Notes: generated by a model not told the origin, from the sequence alone. Numbered from the stretch's first letter, positions 9,385 through 18,109 are shown. The stretch is 64,000 bases of DNA from Acidimicrobiales bacterium (GCA_041394245.1 JAWKIR010000002.1:2108001-2172000), one strand, 5' to 3'. Translations and numbers: made by a program.

Positions 9385-9469
9385 GCTCCGGGAGAGAAAT
9401 TCCAACCGCCTGTAACACCCAGACGTTGCGTTCGTCGTGCCACTATGTCCGAGACGAAAAGGAGCCGAA

Positions 9470-11068
9470 ATGCGGCGGATAGTGGTTGTACTGATGGCGT
9501 TGGCGATGTTCAGCGCAGCGTGTGGTGGTGGCGACGGCGACGGTGACGTCGACGCGAGCGGCGGCAGTTCCACCACCAAGGCCCCCGACGAGGTCACGAC
9601 CACCGCCGGAGGCGATTTCGACATCTCCGACGTGGAGGGGTCCGTGGTCCAGATCCAGGGTCAGGGCACGTTCGTGCAATCCGGCGGGGCGGCGGCGTTC
9701 AACGTCGGCTTCACCGGCACCGGCTTCGTCATCAGCGAGGACGGCCTCGTCGTCACCAACAACCATGTCGTGCAGGGCGCGGCGACCCTCGCCGTCAGCT
9801 TCTCCGACGGCGACCCGATGAACGCCCGCATCCTCGGCGTCAGCGAGTGCAGCGACCTCGCCGTCATCGATCTCGATGGCGGTGGCTACACGCCGCTGAC
9901 CTTCCGCGACGATCCGGTGACCGTCGGCCTCGACGTGTTCTCCGCCGGGTTCCCCGCGTCCGACGAGGTCGACTTCGACGATCTCGACTACACGCTCACC
10001 AGCGGCATCGTCGGATCGGTCGAGGCCGATGGCGAGTCCTCATGGGCATCGGTCGACGGCGTGATCCAGCACGACGCCCGCATTCTCGGCGGCAACTCCG
10101 GTGGACCGCTCGTCGACGAAGACGGCCACGTCATCGGCGTCAACTACGCCGGCAACAACGAGTTCGACACGAACTACGCCATCGCGGCACAAGACGCCCG
10201 ACCGATCATCGACCGGCTGGCCGGCGGCGAGAACGTCGATTCGCTGGGCATCAACGGCGAGGCGCAGGTCTACGACAACGGCCTCTCCGGCATGTTCATC
10301 TCCAGCGTCGAGAGCGGCTCACCGGCCGACAAGGCCGGCATCGAGCCCGGCGACGTGCTGATCACGCTGGAGAACCTCGTGCTCGCCACCGACGGCACGA
10401 TGGCCGACTACTGCGACGTCCTGCGGACCCAGGGTGACGACGCCACGATGGACATCGAGGTCTACCGCCCGTCGCTCGACCTGGTGCTCACGGGTCAGGT
10501 GAACGGCGACCCGATCGAGCTGCCCCTGATCACCGGCGCGGTCATCGACGAGGTCGGCGGCGGCGACGGCTCCGACACCGGCGACAACTCGTCGGTCGGC
10601 GGCGGCGACGCTCCCTACAGCTACACCACCGTCACCGACGACCAGGGCCTGATCTCGGTCTCGATCCCGCAGTCATGGGTCGAGGTCAACGGCGAGCCGA
10701 ACCCCGACTTCGGACCGAGCATCTGGGCGTCGCCCGACATCGAGGCCTGGCGCAACACCTGGGACGTTCCCGGCATCATCGTCGAATCGGCCCCGGATCG
10801 CAGCGCTTCCGAGATCGATACGCTCCTGCAGGAGCTCGACCTCTCCAGTGTGTGTGAGGACTTCGGCGCCGAGCCCTACGACGATGGCCTCTACGCCGGA
10901 ACCCTCCAGATCTGGGGCAACTGCGGTGGCACCGACACGATCTACATCGTGCTGGCCGCGGCTCCGAACAACGCCGACTATCTGGTGCGGGTCGAGGTCC
11001 AGGCCCCGTCGCAGCGCGACCTCGAGGCGGCCGACGAGGCACTCGCCACGTTCATCGCCAACATCTGA
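9470..11068 (+). CDS. Secreted lipoprotein serine protease, HtrA/DegP-like (trypsin fold plus PDZ)
   Basis: A 532-residue surface-anchored protease. The N-terminus is a lipoprotein signal ending in the lipobox FSAAC with Cys18, followed by a Gly/Asp/Thr-rich linker. The trypsin-like domain shows the triad His99 (VTNNHVV), Asp129 (SDLAVID) and Ser210 (GGNSGGPL). A PDZ domain follows (ISSVESGSPADKAGIEPGDVL), then a Gly/Asp/Ser-rich linker and a C-terminal domain of about 150 residues that I do not recognise. HtrA proteins degrade or refold damaged exported proteins. The ATG at 9470 is chosen because AAAAGGAG lies 6 bases upstream; an earlier in-frame ATG (9437) would bury the signal peptide. 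It lies 85 bases after the fused transporter. Confidence 0.88.
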   Translation: MRRIVVVLMALAMFSAACGGGDGDGDVDASGGSSTTKAPDEVTTTAGGDFDISDVEGSVVQIQGQGTFVQSGGAAAFNVGFTGTGFVISEDGLVVTNNHVVQGAATLAVSFSDGDPMNARILGVSECSDLAVIDLDGGGYTPLTFRDDPVTVGLDVFSAGFPASDEVDFDDLDYTLTSGIVGSVEADGESSWASVDGVIQHDARILGGNSGGPLVDEDGHVIGVNYAGNNEFDTNYAIAAQDARPIIDRLAGGENVDSLGINGEAQVYDNGLSGMFISSVESGSPADKAGIEPGDVLITLENLVLATDGTMADYCDVLRTQGDDATMDIEVYRPSLDLVLTGQVNGDPIELPLITGAVIDEVGGGDGSDTGDNSSVGGGDAPYSYTTVTDDQGLISVSIPQSWVEVNGEPNPDFGPSIWASPDIEAWRNTWDVPGIIVESAPDRSASEIDTLLQELDLSSVCEDFGAEPYDDGLYAGTLQIWGNCGGTDTIYIVLAAAPNNADYLVRVEVQAPSQRDLEAADEALATFIANI

Positions 11069-11078
11069 GCCACGGCGC

Positions 11079-11753
11079 ATGAGCCGTCCCACCATTGCCC
11101 AGCCGGGCATCGCCGACTACGCGGCGGCCCACAGCGAGCAGCCCGATCCGGTGCTGAGTTCGCTGATCGAGGCCACTGCGAGGCAGGCGGGTGGGGCGGC
11201 CATGATGCAGATCGGTCCCGACCAGGGGGCGTTCATGAGCCTCCTGGTCACGGCGCTGCGGCCCGCCTTCGCGGTCGAGGTGGGCACGTTCACCGGATAC
11301 TCGTCGCTGTGCATCGCCCGGGGCCTCGCCCCGGGCGGTCGCCTTCTCTGCTGCGACGTCAGCGAGGAGTGGACGGCGATCGCGCGTGAACACTGGGAAC
11401 TGGCCGGTCTCGCCGACCGCATCGACCTGCGGATCGCCCCGGCGATCGAGACACTGCAGGCGTTGCCCGACGAGCCCCGCATCGACTTCGCCTTCATCGA
11501 TGCCGACAAGCCCGCCTACCGCAGCTACTACGAAGAGATACTCCGCCGCCTCGCACCGAACGGGATGATCCTGTTCGACAACACCCTCTGGTCGGGCAAC
11601 GTCCTGCCCGACTCGGGCGCCGACGACGAGAGCACCGACGCGCTGCGGGCGCTCAACGACTTCCTGGCCGACGACGATCGCGTCGTCGTGGCCCAGCTCA
11701 CCATCGGCGACGGCGTGACGATGGTGCGCCGGCGGAACCCGCTGCCGGACTAG
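11079..11753 (+). CDS. Class I SAM-dependent O-methyltransferase (caffeoyl-CoA OMT family)
   Basis: A 224-residue cation-dependent O-methyltransferase. SAM-binding motif VEVGTFTGYSSLCIA is near residue 68, the metal- and SAM-contacting FIDADKPAYRSYYEEIL near 140, and DNTLWSG near 165, all hallmarks of the catechol/caffeoyl-CoA OMT family. It probably methylates a catechol-type hydroxyl on a small molecule; the substrate is not known. The ATG at 11079 lies 10 bases after the protease stop, so it may be transcribed with it. The frame stays open upstream inside the protease gene but without homology. The stop shares CTAG (11750-11753) with the stop of the opposing MscS gene. Confidence 0.88.
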   Translation: MSRPTIAQPGIADYAAAHSEQPDPVLSSLIEATARQAGGAAMMQIGPDQGAFMSLLVTALRPAFAVEVGTFTGYSSLCIARGLAPGGRLLCCDVSEEWTAIAREHWELAGLADRIDLRIAPAIETLQALPDEPRIDFAFIDADKPAYRSYYEEILRRLAPNGMILFDNTLWSGNVLPDSGADDESTDALRALNDFLADDDRVVVAQLTIGDGVTMVRRRNPLPD

Positions 11754-12850
11754 GTGGGCGTCTCGTCGTCGTGGGCCTCGGCGATGTGGTGCACGGCGAT
11801 GGTCGACGGATCGGGCCGCTCGGCGACGGGGTGATCACCCTGGTGACGGAACCACACCGTCTGCTGCGGGAACGGGATCTCGATCCCCGCCTCGTCGAGG
11901 GCCTTCTTGAGCCGTAGCCGGAGTTCCCGCTCGACCGCCCACTGCTCCGAGGGTTCGGTCTTGACGACGAGCCGAATGGCGATCGACGACGAACCGAGGC
12001 TCTGCACCCCCCAGACCTCGGGCCGCTCCATCACCTCGTCGCCGCCCCAGGCGCTGTTCTCCCACATCTCGTCGGCGACCCGCTGGATCACGCCCTGAGC
12101 GAAGTCGATGTCGGTGTCGTAGGCGACCTCGACGTCGATGAGGGCGCGCGACCAGAGCTGGCTGTAGTTGCCCACGCGGAGGATCTCGCCGTTGGGTACG
12201 TGCCACACGGTGCCCTGCACATCGCGGATCGTGGTCGACCGCAGTGAGACCTTCTCGACGGTGCCGGTGGCGGGCCCGAGGTCGACGATGTCGCCCACGC
12301 CGTACTGATCCTCGATCAGCATGAAGAGTCCGGACAGGAAATCGCGCACCACCGACTGGGCACCGAAACCGAGAGCGATACCGCCGATGCCGGCGCCGGC
12401 GATCAGGGGGGCCAGGTCGATCTCGAGCTGACCGAGGACGAGCAGGGCGGCCACGCTCCAGACGGCGGCCACGGCGAGGCTTCGCAGCACGAGTCCGATC
12501 GTCTCGGCGCGGGCCGAGGCCCGCTTCTTCTCGGACTCCTCGATGAGGAGACGCCCGGGGCCCCGCTCGCGCAGCGCCTGGAAACGCTCGTCGGTCGGCG
12601 ATGCGGCGACGGTCGCAACGAAGCGGGCGACGACACGCTGGAGGATCCGCGACGCGATCCACGCCAGCGACAGGATGAGAACGATCCGAATCGGCCGATC
12701 GAGGAGCCATTCGGCCGCCGTGGCGAGGAACTTGCTGTTGGTCCAGTCGAACACCTGCTCGCAGATGTAGGACGGATCGACAGCACCGCACGCGTCGGTC
12801 AGGGGGTCGACTTCCTGGGCGGGCACGAGGACGAACGCGGCGGGAATCAT
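11750..12850 (-). CDS. MscS-family mechanosensitive ion channel
   Basis: A 366-residue small-conductance mechanosensitive channel. The N-terminal part has an exported Cys-containing loop (DACGAVDPSYICEQ) and membrane segments; the pore helix and start of the cytosolic beta domain are seen in LIAGAGIGGIALGFGAQSV followed by the FLSGLFMLIEDQYGVGDIV segment. These channels open on hypo-osmotic shock to release solutes. The ATG at 12850 is preferred over an upstream in-frame ATG (12913), because TAGGTT lies 7 bases before it and the upstream start would run into the promoter of the divergent regulator. No Shine-Dalgarno sequence is visible. Confidence 0.88.
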   Translation of the reverse strand: MIPAAFVLVPAQEVDPLTDACGAVDPSYICEQVFDWTNSKFLATAAEWLLDRPIRIVLILSLAWIASRILQRVVARFVATVAASPTDERFQALRERGPGRLLIEESEKKRASARAETIGLVLRSLAVAAVWSVAALLVLGQLEIDLAPLIAGAGIGGIALGFGAQSVVRDFLSGLFMLIEDQYGVGDIVDLGPATGTVEKVSLRSTTIRDVQGTVWHVPNGEILRVGNYSQLWSRALIDVEVAYDTDIDFAQGVIQRVADEMWENSAWGGDEVMERPEVWGVQSLGSSSIAIRLVVKTEPSEQWAVERELRLRLKKALDEAGIEIPFPQQTVWFRHQGDHPVAERPDPSTIAVHHIAEAHDDETPT

Positions 12851-12857
12851 GCTCGCG

Positions 12858-12863
12858 AACCTA
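12858..12863 (-). promoter_or_regulatory. -10 hexamer TAGGTT of a probable leaderless transcript (MscS gene)
   Basis: TAGGTT on the minus strand ends 7 bases before the ATG at 12850. It supports the shorter start for the channel. Confidence 0.5.
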
Positions 12864-12922
12864 TGGCCGGCGGCGCGGCTCGGTGGATTCGTGGCTGATT
12901 CTCGCAGATGCACGATATTCGC

Positions 12923-12928
12923 TACTGT
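12923..12928 (+). promoter_or_regulatory. -10 hexamer TACTGT of a probable leaderless transcript (mod operon)
   Basis: TACTGT ends 8 bases before the ATG at 12937, in a locally AT-richer stretch with no Shine-Dalgarno sequence. It would start the long operon that contains modABC. Confidence 0.5.
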
Positions 12929-12936
12929 TTCTCGGC

Positions 12937-13326
12937 ATGCACCAGTTTCGAATGGGTGAAGCCGCTCGCCTTCTCGGTGTCAGCCCCGACACCGTGCGGC
13001 GTTGGGCCGATCAAGGTCGTCTCGAGACGACCCGCACCGAGGGCGGCCATCGCGAAGTGGTCGGCACCGAACTCGCCCGGCTGGCCCTCGAGCTCGGCGA
13101 CCAGCCGGGGGCCGACGCCAACCACGTATCGGCCCGCAATCGCTTCCCGGGCCTCGTGACCCGGGTCGTGCGCGACACGGTCATGGCCCAGGTCGAGATC
13201 CAGGCGGGACCCCACCGCATCGTCTCGTTGATCTCCGCGGAAGCCGTCGATGCCCTCGCACTCGAGCCCGGCGCGCCGGCCGTGGCATCGATCAAGTCGA
13301 CCAACGTGATCATCGAAACGCCGTGA
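12937..13326 (+). CDS. Molybdate-responsive regulator: MerR-type HTH fused to a TOBE domain
   Basis: A 129-residue two-domain protein. Residues 1 to about 50 are an excisionase/MerR-type helix-turn-helix (GEAARLLGVSPDTVRRWADQG with GGHRE, the usual recognition region). Residues about 65-129 are a single TOBE (molbindin) domain beginning RNRFPGLVTRVVRDTVMAQV. TOBE domains bind molybdate or tungstate, and HTH-TOBE proteins of this size are found beside modABC in actinobacteria. It heads the operon and is joined to modA by a GTGA overlap, so it most likely senses oxyanion and controls this operon. It also carries the TOBE domain missing from ModC. Confidence 0.88.
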   Translation: MHQFRMGEAARLLGVSPDTVRRWADQGRLETTRTEGGHREVVGTELARLALELGDQPGADANHVSARNRFPGLVTRVVRDTVMAQVEIQAGPHRIVSLISAEAVDALALEPGAPAVASIKSTNVIIETP

Positions 13327-14027
13327 AGCCGACCACCCGGGTGGCGATCGCCATCGTGGCCGCGATGGGCCTCGTCGGATGCGGGGGCGACGGCGACACG
13401 ACGGTGGTCATGGTCCCGTCCTCGTTCACCGGACTCACCGCGTCCATCGACACCCGACTCGACATCGACACCGACTGGGTCATCGCCGGAAGCAGCCGAC
13501 TCGTTCGCCAGCTCGCCGACGGGGCCGCGGCCGACGTGTTGATCACGGCCGATGCCGAGACGATGGCCGACGCGGTCGACCAGGGCCTCGTGGCCGGCGA
13601 ACCGGTGGTCGTCGCCCGCAATCGGCTCGTCGTTGCGCTCGCACCGGGAAACCAGGCCGGTGTTGCCGAGCTCGACGACCTCGCCGACCCGGATCTCCTG
13701 ATCGGGGTCTGCGCCGCCGAAGTCCCCTGTGGCCGTCTGGCCGCCAGAGCCGTCGACTCCGGACTGGACCTGGCGGTCGACACCGAGGAGCCCAACGTCC
13801 GCTCCCTCGCGCTCAAGATCGCCCGGGGCGAACTCGACGCAGGCCTGGTCTACGCGACCGACGCCGCCGACCTCGGGCTCGCGACCCTGGACGACGACTC
13901 GTTGACCGGCTTCGAGACGGCGTATCTCGCGGCTTCGGTGCGCGACGAACCATCACCGATCATCGACTTCCTGCGCGCCGATGCCGGCCGCGACCTGCTC
14001 GAAGACGAAGGATTCCTCCTCCCGTGA
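13323..14027 (+). CDS. modA: Molybdate-binding lipoprotein ModA
   Basis: A 234-residue periplasmic-type solute-binding protein for molybdate or tungstate, anchored by a lipoprotein signal ending LVGC with Cys20. The early motif VPSSFTGLTASID and GSSRLVRQLADGAAADVLITAD, where Ser residues bind the oxyanion, are characteristic of ModA. The GTG start overlaps the regulator stop (GTGA). The gene overlaps modB by the same arrangement. Length is normal for the family (about 230-260). Tungstate versus molybdate preference cannot be read from the sequence. Confidence 0.9.
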   Translation: MKPTTRVAIAIVAAMGLVGCGGDGDTTVVMVPSSFTGLTASIDTRLDIDTDWVIAGSSRLVRQLADGAAADVLITADAETMADAVDQGLVAGEPVVVARNRLVVALAPGNQAGVAELDDLADPDLLIGVCAAEVPCGRLAARAVDSGLDLAVDTEEPNVRSLALKIARGELDAGLVYATDAADLGLATLDDDSLTGFETAYLAASVRDEPSPIIDFLRADAGRDLLEDEGFLLP

Positions 14028-14812
14028 GCGCCCCCCGCCGGATCGTGCCACGGCCGATCGCCGTCCCCGCGGCCGTGGCCGTGGTGCTGCTCGCCCTGCC
14101 GTTGGTCGGCCTGCTCCAGCGGGCGCCATGGTCGAGCATCCTCGAGCGACTGACCTCCGGCGAGATCCTCGAGGCGATCCGGGTTTCGCTCGTCGTCTCG
14201 CTGAGCGCCGCCGCCCTGTGCCTCGTGTTGGGTCTTCCGTTGGCCTGGGTACTGGCGCGCCAGGAAGGACCGTTGTTCTCCGTCCTCCGGGTGCTCGTGC
14301 TGCTCCCGATGGTGTTGCCACCCGTGGTCGGGGGCACGGCCCTGCTGTTCGCGCTCGGGCGCCGCGGCCTGTTCGGCGAGTGGCTCGACCGCTGGTTCGG
14401 CATCACCCTGCCGTTCACCACCGCCGGCGCGGTGGTCGCCGCGACCTTCGTCGCCCTGCCCTTCTTCGTGACCACGGTCGAATCGGCCCTCCGCGACGAC
14501 GGCACCGTGCTCGACGAGGCGGCCGCAGCCGCCGGAGCGTCGCCGTGGCAGACGTTCGTGCATGTCACGCTTCCGGTTCTGCGGCCCTCGATCGCAGCAG
14601 GTCTCGCGCTCTCGTGGGCACGGGCACTCGGCGAGTTCGGCGCGACGATCACCTTCGCCGGCAGCCTCGGCGGGCGGACCCGCACCCTCCCGGTCGAGAC
14701 CTTCCTGGCCCTCGAGCAGGACCCCGAGACGGCAATCGCAGTGAGCGTGCTCCTGCTCGCCATCAGCCTTGCGGTGCTGGCGATCCTGCGGGGGCGGTGG
14801 CTCACCCGATGA
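14024..14812 (+). CDS. modB: Molybdate ABC transporter permease ModB
   Basis: A 262-residue inner-membrane permease with about five or six hydrophobic segments. The ATPase-contact EAA loop is clear: EAAAAAGASPWQTFVHVTLP. LPPVVGGTALLFALGRRG and the GEFGATITFAGSLGGRTRTL segment are typical ModB signatures. The GTG overlaps the modA stop. It forms the membrane channel with two copies of ModC and receives molybdate from ModA. Confidence 0.92.
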   Translation: MSAPRRIVPRPIAVPAAVAVVLLALPLVGLLQRAPWSSILERLTSGEILEAIRVSLVVSLSAAALCLVLGLPLAWVLARQEGPLFSVLRVLVLLPMVLPPVVGGTALLFALGRRGLFGEWLDRWFGITLPFTTAGAVVAATFVALPFFVTTVESALRDDGTVLDEAAAAAGASPWQTFVHVTLPVLRPSIAAGLALSWARALGEFGATITFAGSLGGRTRTLPVETFLALEQDPETAIAVSVLLLAISLAVLAILRGRWLTR

Positions 14813-15447
14813 TCTCCTTGCACGGTCGCGTCGTCCGTGGCGAACTCACCCTCGACTTCGACGCCGAGATCGCGCCCGGCGTCTCCCATGTCGTCGGTGC
14901 CAACGGTGCCGGGAAGACGACGCTGCTCCGGGTTCTCGCCGGCCTGGAGGCGCTCGACGCGGGCGAACTGCGAATCGACGGGCTCTCGATGGACGAGCCG
15001 GCCACCCGTCATTTCGTGCCGACCCACGAACGGCCGATCGCCTTCGCGTTCCAGGACCACCGGCTCTTCCCGCACCTGAGCGTGATCGACAATGTGGCGT
15101 TTCCCGCACGGCGGCGAGGCCGTTCCCGTCACGACGCCCGCCACGAGGCGCTCCCCCATCTCGAAACCGTCGGGATCGGCGAACTCGCCCGACGCATGCC
15201 CGGCGAATTGTCGATCGGACAGCGGCAACGTACGGCCATCGCACGGGCCCTGGCCACACCCGCGACGGTGCTGCTCCTCGACGAGCCCCTCGCCGCCATC
15301 GACGAGGCGAGCCGTGCCACCATCCGCGATCGGCTCCGGGGAGCCGCCCACCCCACCGTCGTCTGGGTGTCGCACGACCCGGACGACGTCGACCGCGGAT
15401 CGCGGCTCATCTCCGTCACCGACGGCGCCGTACGCCAGACTCGGTGA
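14809..15447 (+). CDS. modC: Molybdate ABC transporter ATPase ModC, short form without TOBE domain
   Basis: A 212-residue ATPase: Walker A GANGAGKTT near residue 30, Q-loop FQDHRLFPHLSV, signature LSIGQRQRTAIARAL (Ile instead of the first Gly), Walker B VLLLDEPLAAID and switch His in VSHDPDD. Classical ModC is about 350 residues because a C-terminal TOBE domain binds molybdate and shuts the transporter; here the chain stops right after the ATPase core. The TOBE domain exists instead in the regulator at the head of the operon. The ATG overlaps the modB stop (ATGA). Two bases separate it from the next SDR gene. Confidence 0.9.
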   Translation: MISLHGRVVRGELTLDFDAEIAPGVSHVVGANGAGKTTLLRVLAGLEALDAGELRIDGLSMDEPATRHFVPTHERPIAFAFQDHRLFPHLSVIDNVAFPARRRGRSRHDARHEALPHLETVGIGELARRMPGELSIGQRQRTAIARALATPATVLLLDEPLAAIDEASRATIRDRLRGAAHPTVVWVSHDPDDVDRGSRLISVTDGAVRQTR

Positions 15448-15449
15448 CC

Positions 15450-16229
15450 ATGACGAACGAACTGCCCGATCCCCTTGCACCGTTCCGACTCGACGACCGG
15501 GTGGCGATCGTGACCGGCGCCAGCTCGGGTCTCGGTGAGCGCTTCGCCCGGGTGCTGGCCGCCGTCGGCGCGAAGGTCGTCGTCGCCGCCCGACGCGCCG
15601 AGCGACTCGACGCGCTGGTGGCCGAGCTCCCCGATGCGTTCGCCGTGCCGATCGACCTCACCGCGCCCGACGCCGGCGAGCTGTTGATCGACGCCGCCAT
15701 CGAGCACTACGGCCGGATCGACGTCGTCGTGAACAATGCCGGTGCGAGCACGGCGGCGACCGCACTCGACTTCGATGTCGAGAGCTTCAGGCGCGAGATC
15801 GAGATCGACCTCGTCGCGCCGTACGGGGTCGCCCGCGCTGCTGCCGCGTGGGCCATCGGCGCATCGCACCCGCTCAGCATCATCAACATCGGTTCGGTCC
15901 TGGGGATGGTCGCCGGCGGTCGGCTCCGGGTTCCGGGCTACACCGCGGCCAAGGGTGGCATCCACAACCTGACCCGCGAACTCGCCTCGGAATGGGCCCG
16001 CAAGGGCATTCGTGTCAACGCGATCGCGCCGGGGTGGTTCGAGACGGAGATGAACGGCGAGATGTTCGCCGACGACCGGTCGTCGGCCTACATGACCGAT
16101 GGCGCACCGATGGGTCGAGCGGGAGTGGAGGGAGAACTCGACGGCGCCCTCCTGCTGCTGGCCTCCGACAGTTCGTCGTTCATGACCGGCGCGATCGTCC
16201 CGGTCGACGGAGGGTGGACTGCGGTGTGA
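15450..16229 (+). CDS. Short-chain dehydrogenase/reductase
   Basis: A 259-residue classical SDR. The cofactor motif TGASSGLGERFARVL is near residue 24, VVNNAGAST near 95, the catalytic Tyr-Lys in YTAAKGGIHNL near 170, and the C-terminus DGGWTAV is typical of FabG-like enzymes. Arg residues after the first beta strand (AARRAERLD) suggest NADP(H). The start lies 2 bases after modC, so it is part of the same message, although no link to molybdate is apparent. The substrate is unknown; an acyl- or hydroxy-substrate is plausible given the livGF and acyl-CoA synthetase genes downstream. Confidence 0.88.
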   Translation: MTNELPDPLAPFRLDDRVAIVTGASSGLGERFARVLAAVGAKVVVAARRAERLDALVAELPDAFAVPIDLTAPDAGELLIDAAIEHYGRIDVVVNNAGASTAATALDFDVESFRREIEIDLVAPYGVARAAAAWAIGASHPLSIINIGSVLGMVAGGRLRVPGYTAAKGGIHNLTRELASEWARKGIRVNAIAPGWFETEMNGEMFADDRSSAYMTDGAPMGRAGVEGELDGALLLLASDSSSFMTGAIVPVDGGWTAV

Positions 16230-16252
16230 ACCGGTCGGTAGCGTGCCCACAG

Positions 16253-17008
16253 ATGTCCATGCTCCGTACCGACTCCCTGTCCGTCTCCTTCGGCGGCGTT
16301 CAGGCCCTGGCCGAGGTCCATCTCACGGTCGAACCGGGCGGCATCACCGGCCTGATCGGCCCCAACGGCGCGGGAAAGACCACATTCATCGACGCAGTGA
16401 CCGGCATGGTTCCGACGACGGGGTCGGTCCATCTCGGTGACCACGACATCAGCAGGCTGAGCGCCAACGAACGGGCGACGCTGGGACTGGTCCGCACCTT
16501 CCAGACGCTCGAACTCTTCGAGGATCTGACCGTCGAGGACAATCTCGCCGCCGCGGCGACGCGGATCCGTTGGTGGGAGTTCATCGTCGATGCGCTCGTC
16601 CCCCGTCGTCGCGAAACCTCGATCCCCGCCGTGGAGTCCGCACTCGAGCTCCTCGGCCTGACCGAGGACCGGGACCGCTTCCCGGCCGACCTCAGCCATG
16701 GTCACCGGCGCCTGGTCGGGGTCGCTCGTGCGCTCGCCGCCTCGCCGAAGGTCCTCCTGTTGGACGAGCCGGCCGCCGGCCTCGACTCGGCCGAGAGCCT
16801 CGCACTCGGCGACCGCCTCCGGGCGATCGCGGCCACCGGCGTCACGGTGTTCCTGATCGACCACGACATGGGGCTCGTCCTCGACGTCTGCGACCGGATC
16901 CACGTCCTCGACTTCGGGTCGATCATCGCGACCGGTTCTCCCGACGAGATCCGCACCGACCCCGCAGTGGTCGCCGCCTACCTCGGCCGCGCCGCAACGG
17001 CGACATGA
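16253..17008 (+). CDS. Branched-chain-type ABC transporter ATPase LivG
   Basis: A 251-residue LivG-like ATPase: Walker A GPNGAGKTT, Q-loop FQTLELFEDLTV, LSHGHRRLVGVARAL as a variant signature, Walker B VLLLDEPAAGLD and IDHDM at the switch His. The ATG at 16253 (MSML...) matches the usual LivG N-terminus; GTG 16226, which overlaps the SDR stop and follows GGAGGG by 11 bases, is a real alternative that adds nine residues. The gene overlaps livF by ATGA. No permease or binding protein follows directly; the nearest ones without ATPases are at 21547-24891, so they are probable partners. Confidence 0.87.
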   Translation: MSMLRTDSLSVSFGGVQALAEVHLTVEPGGITGLIGPNGAGKTTFIDAVTGMVPTTGSVHLGDHDISRLSANERATLGLVRTFQTLELFEDLTVEDNLAAAATRIRWWEFIVDALVPRRRETSIPAVESALELLGLTEDRDRFPADLSHGHRRLVGVARALAASPKVLLLDEPAAGLDSAESLALGDRLRAIAATGVTVFLIDHDMGLVLDVCDRIHVLDFGSIIATGSPDEIRTDPAVVAAYLGRAATAT

Positions 17009-17712
17009 CCGTCCTTCACCTGCGAAGCCTCGAGGCCGGCTACAACGGCGTCCCGGTCGTCCGCGGTCTCGATCTCGAGGTCGCCGCCGGCGAGGTCGTG
17101 GCCCTGCTCGGACCGAACGGAGCCGGCAAGACCACCACGCTCCGCACGATCTCGGGCCTTCTACCCACCATCGGCGGGCATCTGGAGGTCCTCGGCGAGC
17201 CGACCGACAGCCGCCGTCCGCACCGGGTCGCTCGACGCGGGGTCGCCCATGTTCCCGAAGACCGCTCGCTGTTCCCGGGGCTGACCGTCAAGGAGAACCT
17301 GCGTCTCGCCCCCGGGCTGAAGCGCCGCAACCGCCCGGCAGCCTATACCCGGGCGATCGACGTCTTCCCTGCGCTCGGCCCACTGCTCCACCGCCGCGCC
17401 GGTCTGCTGTCGGGCGGCGAGCAACAGATGCTCGCCGTGGCGCGGGCGATCGTCACCGAACCCCAGCTCCTGCTCGTCGACGAGATGAGCCTCGGGCTCG
17501 CTCCGGTGATCGTCGAGGAGATGCTGCCGGTGGTCCGCCGCGTGGCCGACGAACTCGGCACCGCGGTGATCGTCGTCGAGCAACACATCCATCTCGCCCT
17601 CGAACTCGCCGACCGGGCGGTGGTGCTGGCCCACGGACGCGTCGTCCTCGACGGCGATGCCGCGGACCTCCGATCCGATCCGAGCCTGGTCGAGGCGAGC
17701 TATCTCGGCTGA
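17005..17712 (+). CDS. Branched-chain-type ABC transporter ATPase LivF
   Basis: A 235-residue LivF-like ATPase: Walker A GPNGAGKTTTLRTISGLL, the LivF hallmark HVPEDRSLFPGLTVKENL, signature LSGGEQQMLAVARAI, Walker B LLLVDEMSLGLAP and Gln in VVEQH at the switch position. It would pair with the LivG encoded just upstream to drive import through a LivH/LivM pore. The ATG overlaps the livG stop. One base separates its stop from the DUF2510 gene. Confidence 0.9.
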   Translation: MTVLHLRSLEAGYNGVPVVRGLDLEVAAGEVVALLGPNGAGKTTTLRTISGLLPTIGGHLEVLGEPTDSRRPHRVARRGVAHVPEDRSLFPGLTVKENLRLAPGLKRRNRPAAYTRAIDVFPALGPLLHRRAGLLSGGEQQMLAVARAIVTEPQLLLVDEMSLGLAPVIVEEMLPVVRRVADELGTAVIVVEQHIHLALELADRAVVLAHGRVVLDGDAADLRSDPSLVEASYLG

Positions 17713-17713
17713 C

Positions 17714-18109
17714 ATGTCCGGTCACCCCTCACCTCCCACGGGCTGGTACCCCGATCCCGAGTACCCGGGGCAACTCCGCTACTGGGACGGAACGGGATGG
17801 ACCGACCAGCGCCGATCGGCGGCCACGCCACCGCCATCGCCGTATCCGACGGCGGCGGGCGACCGGACGAATGCCGGCATCGCCCTCGCGCTCTCGATCC
17901 TCGGGCTCATCCTGTGCGGAGTGCTCGCTCCCATCGGGATGGTGATGGGACGCACCGAGCTCCAACGGATCGACGGCGGAGGGGGCGATGCGAACGCCCG
18001 AGGCATGGCCCAGGCCGCATGGATCATCGGCCTCATCGGGACGATCATCCTCGTCATCGGCGTGCTGGTCCTGCTGCTCTTCCTGGCCGTCCTCACGAGC
18101 CGCGGGTGA
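17714..18109 (+). CDS. DUF2510 membrane protein with DUF4190-like hydrophobic pair
   Basis: A 131-residue protein. The first 35 residues are a DUF2510 domain, recognisable as PPTGWYPDPEYPGQLRYWDGTGWT, a short aromatic-rich module seen almost only in actinobacteria. A Pro-rich linker follows, then two membrane segments (about 53-75 and 100-125) around an intracellular loop GRTELQRIDGGGGDANARG, which resembles DUF4190. The function of such proteins is unknown. It is joined to its neighbours by a 1-base gap and a TGATG overlap, so it is made with LivF and the DUF2752 protein. Confidence 0.82.
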   Translation: MSGHPSPPTGWYPDPEYPGQLRYWDGTGWTDQRRSAATPPPSPYPTAAGDRTNAGIALALSILGLILCGVLAPIGMVMGRTELQRIDGGGGDANARGMAQAAWIIGLIGTIILVIGVLVLLLFLAVLTSRG

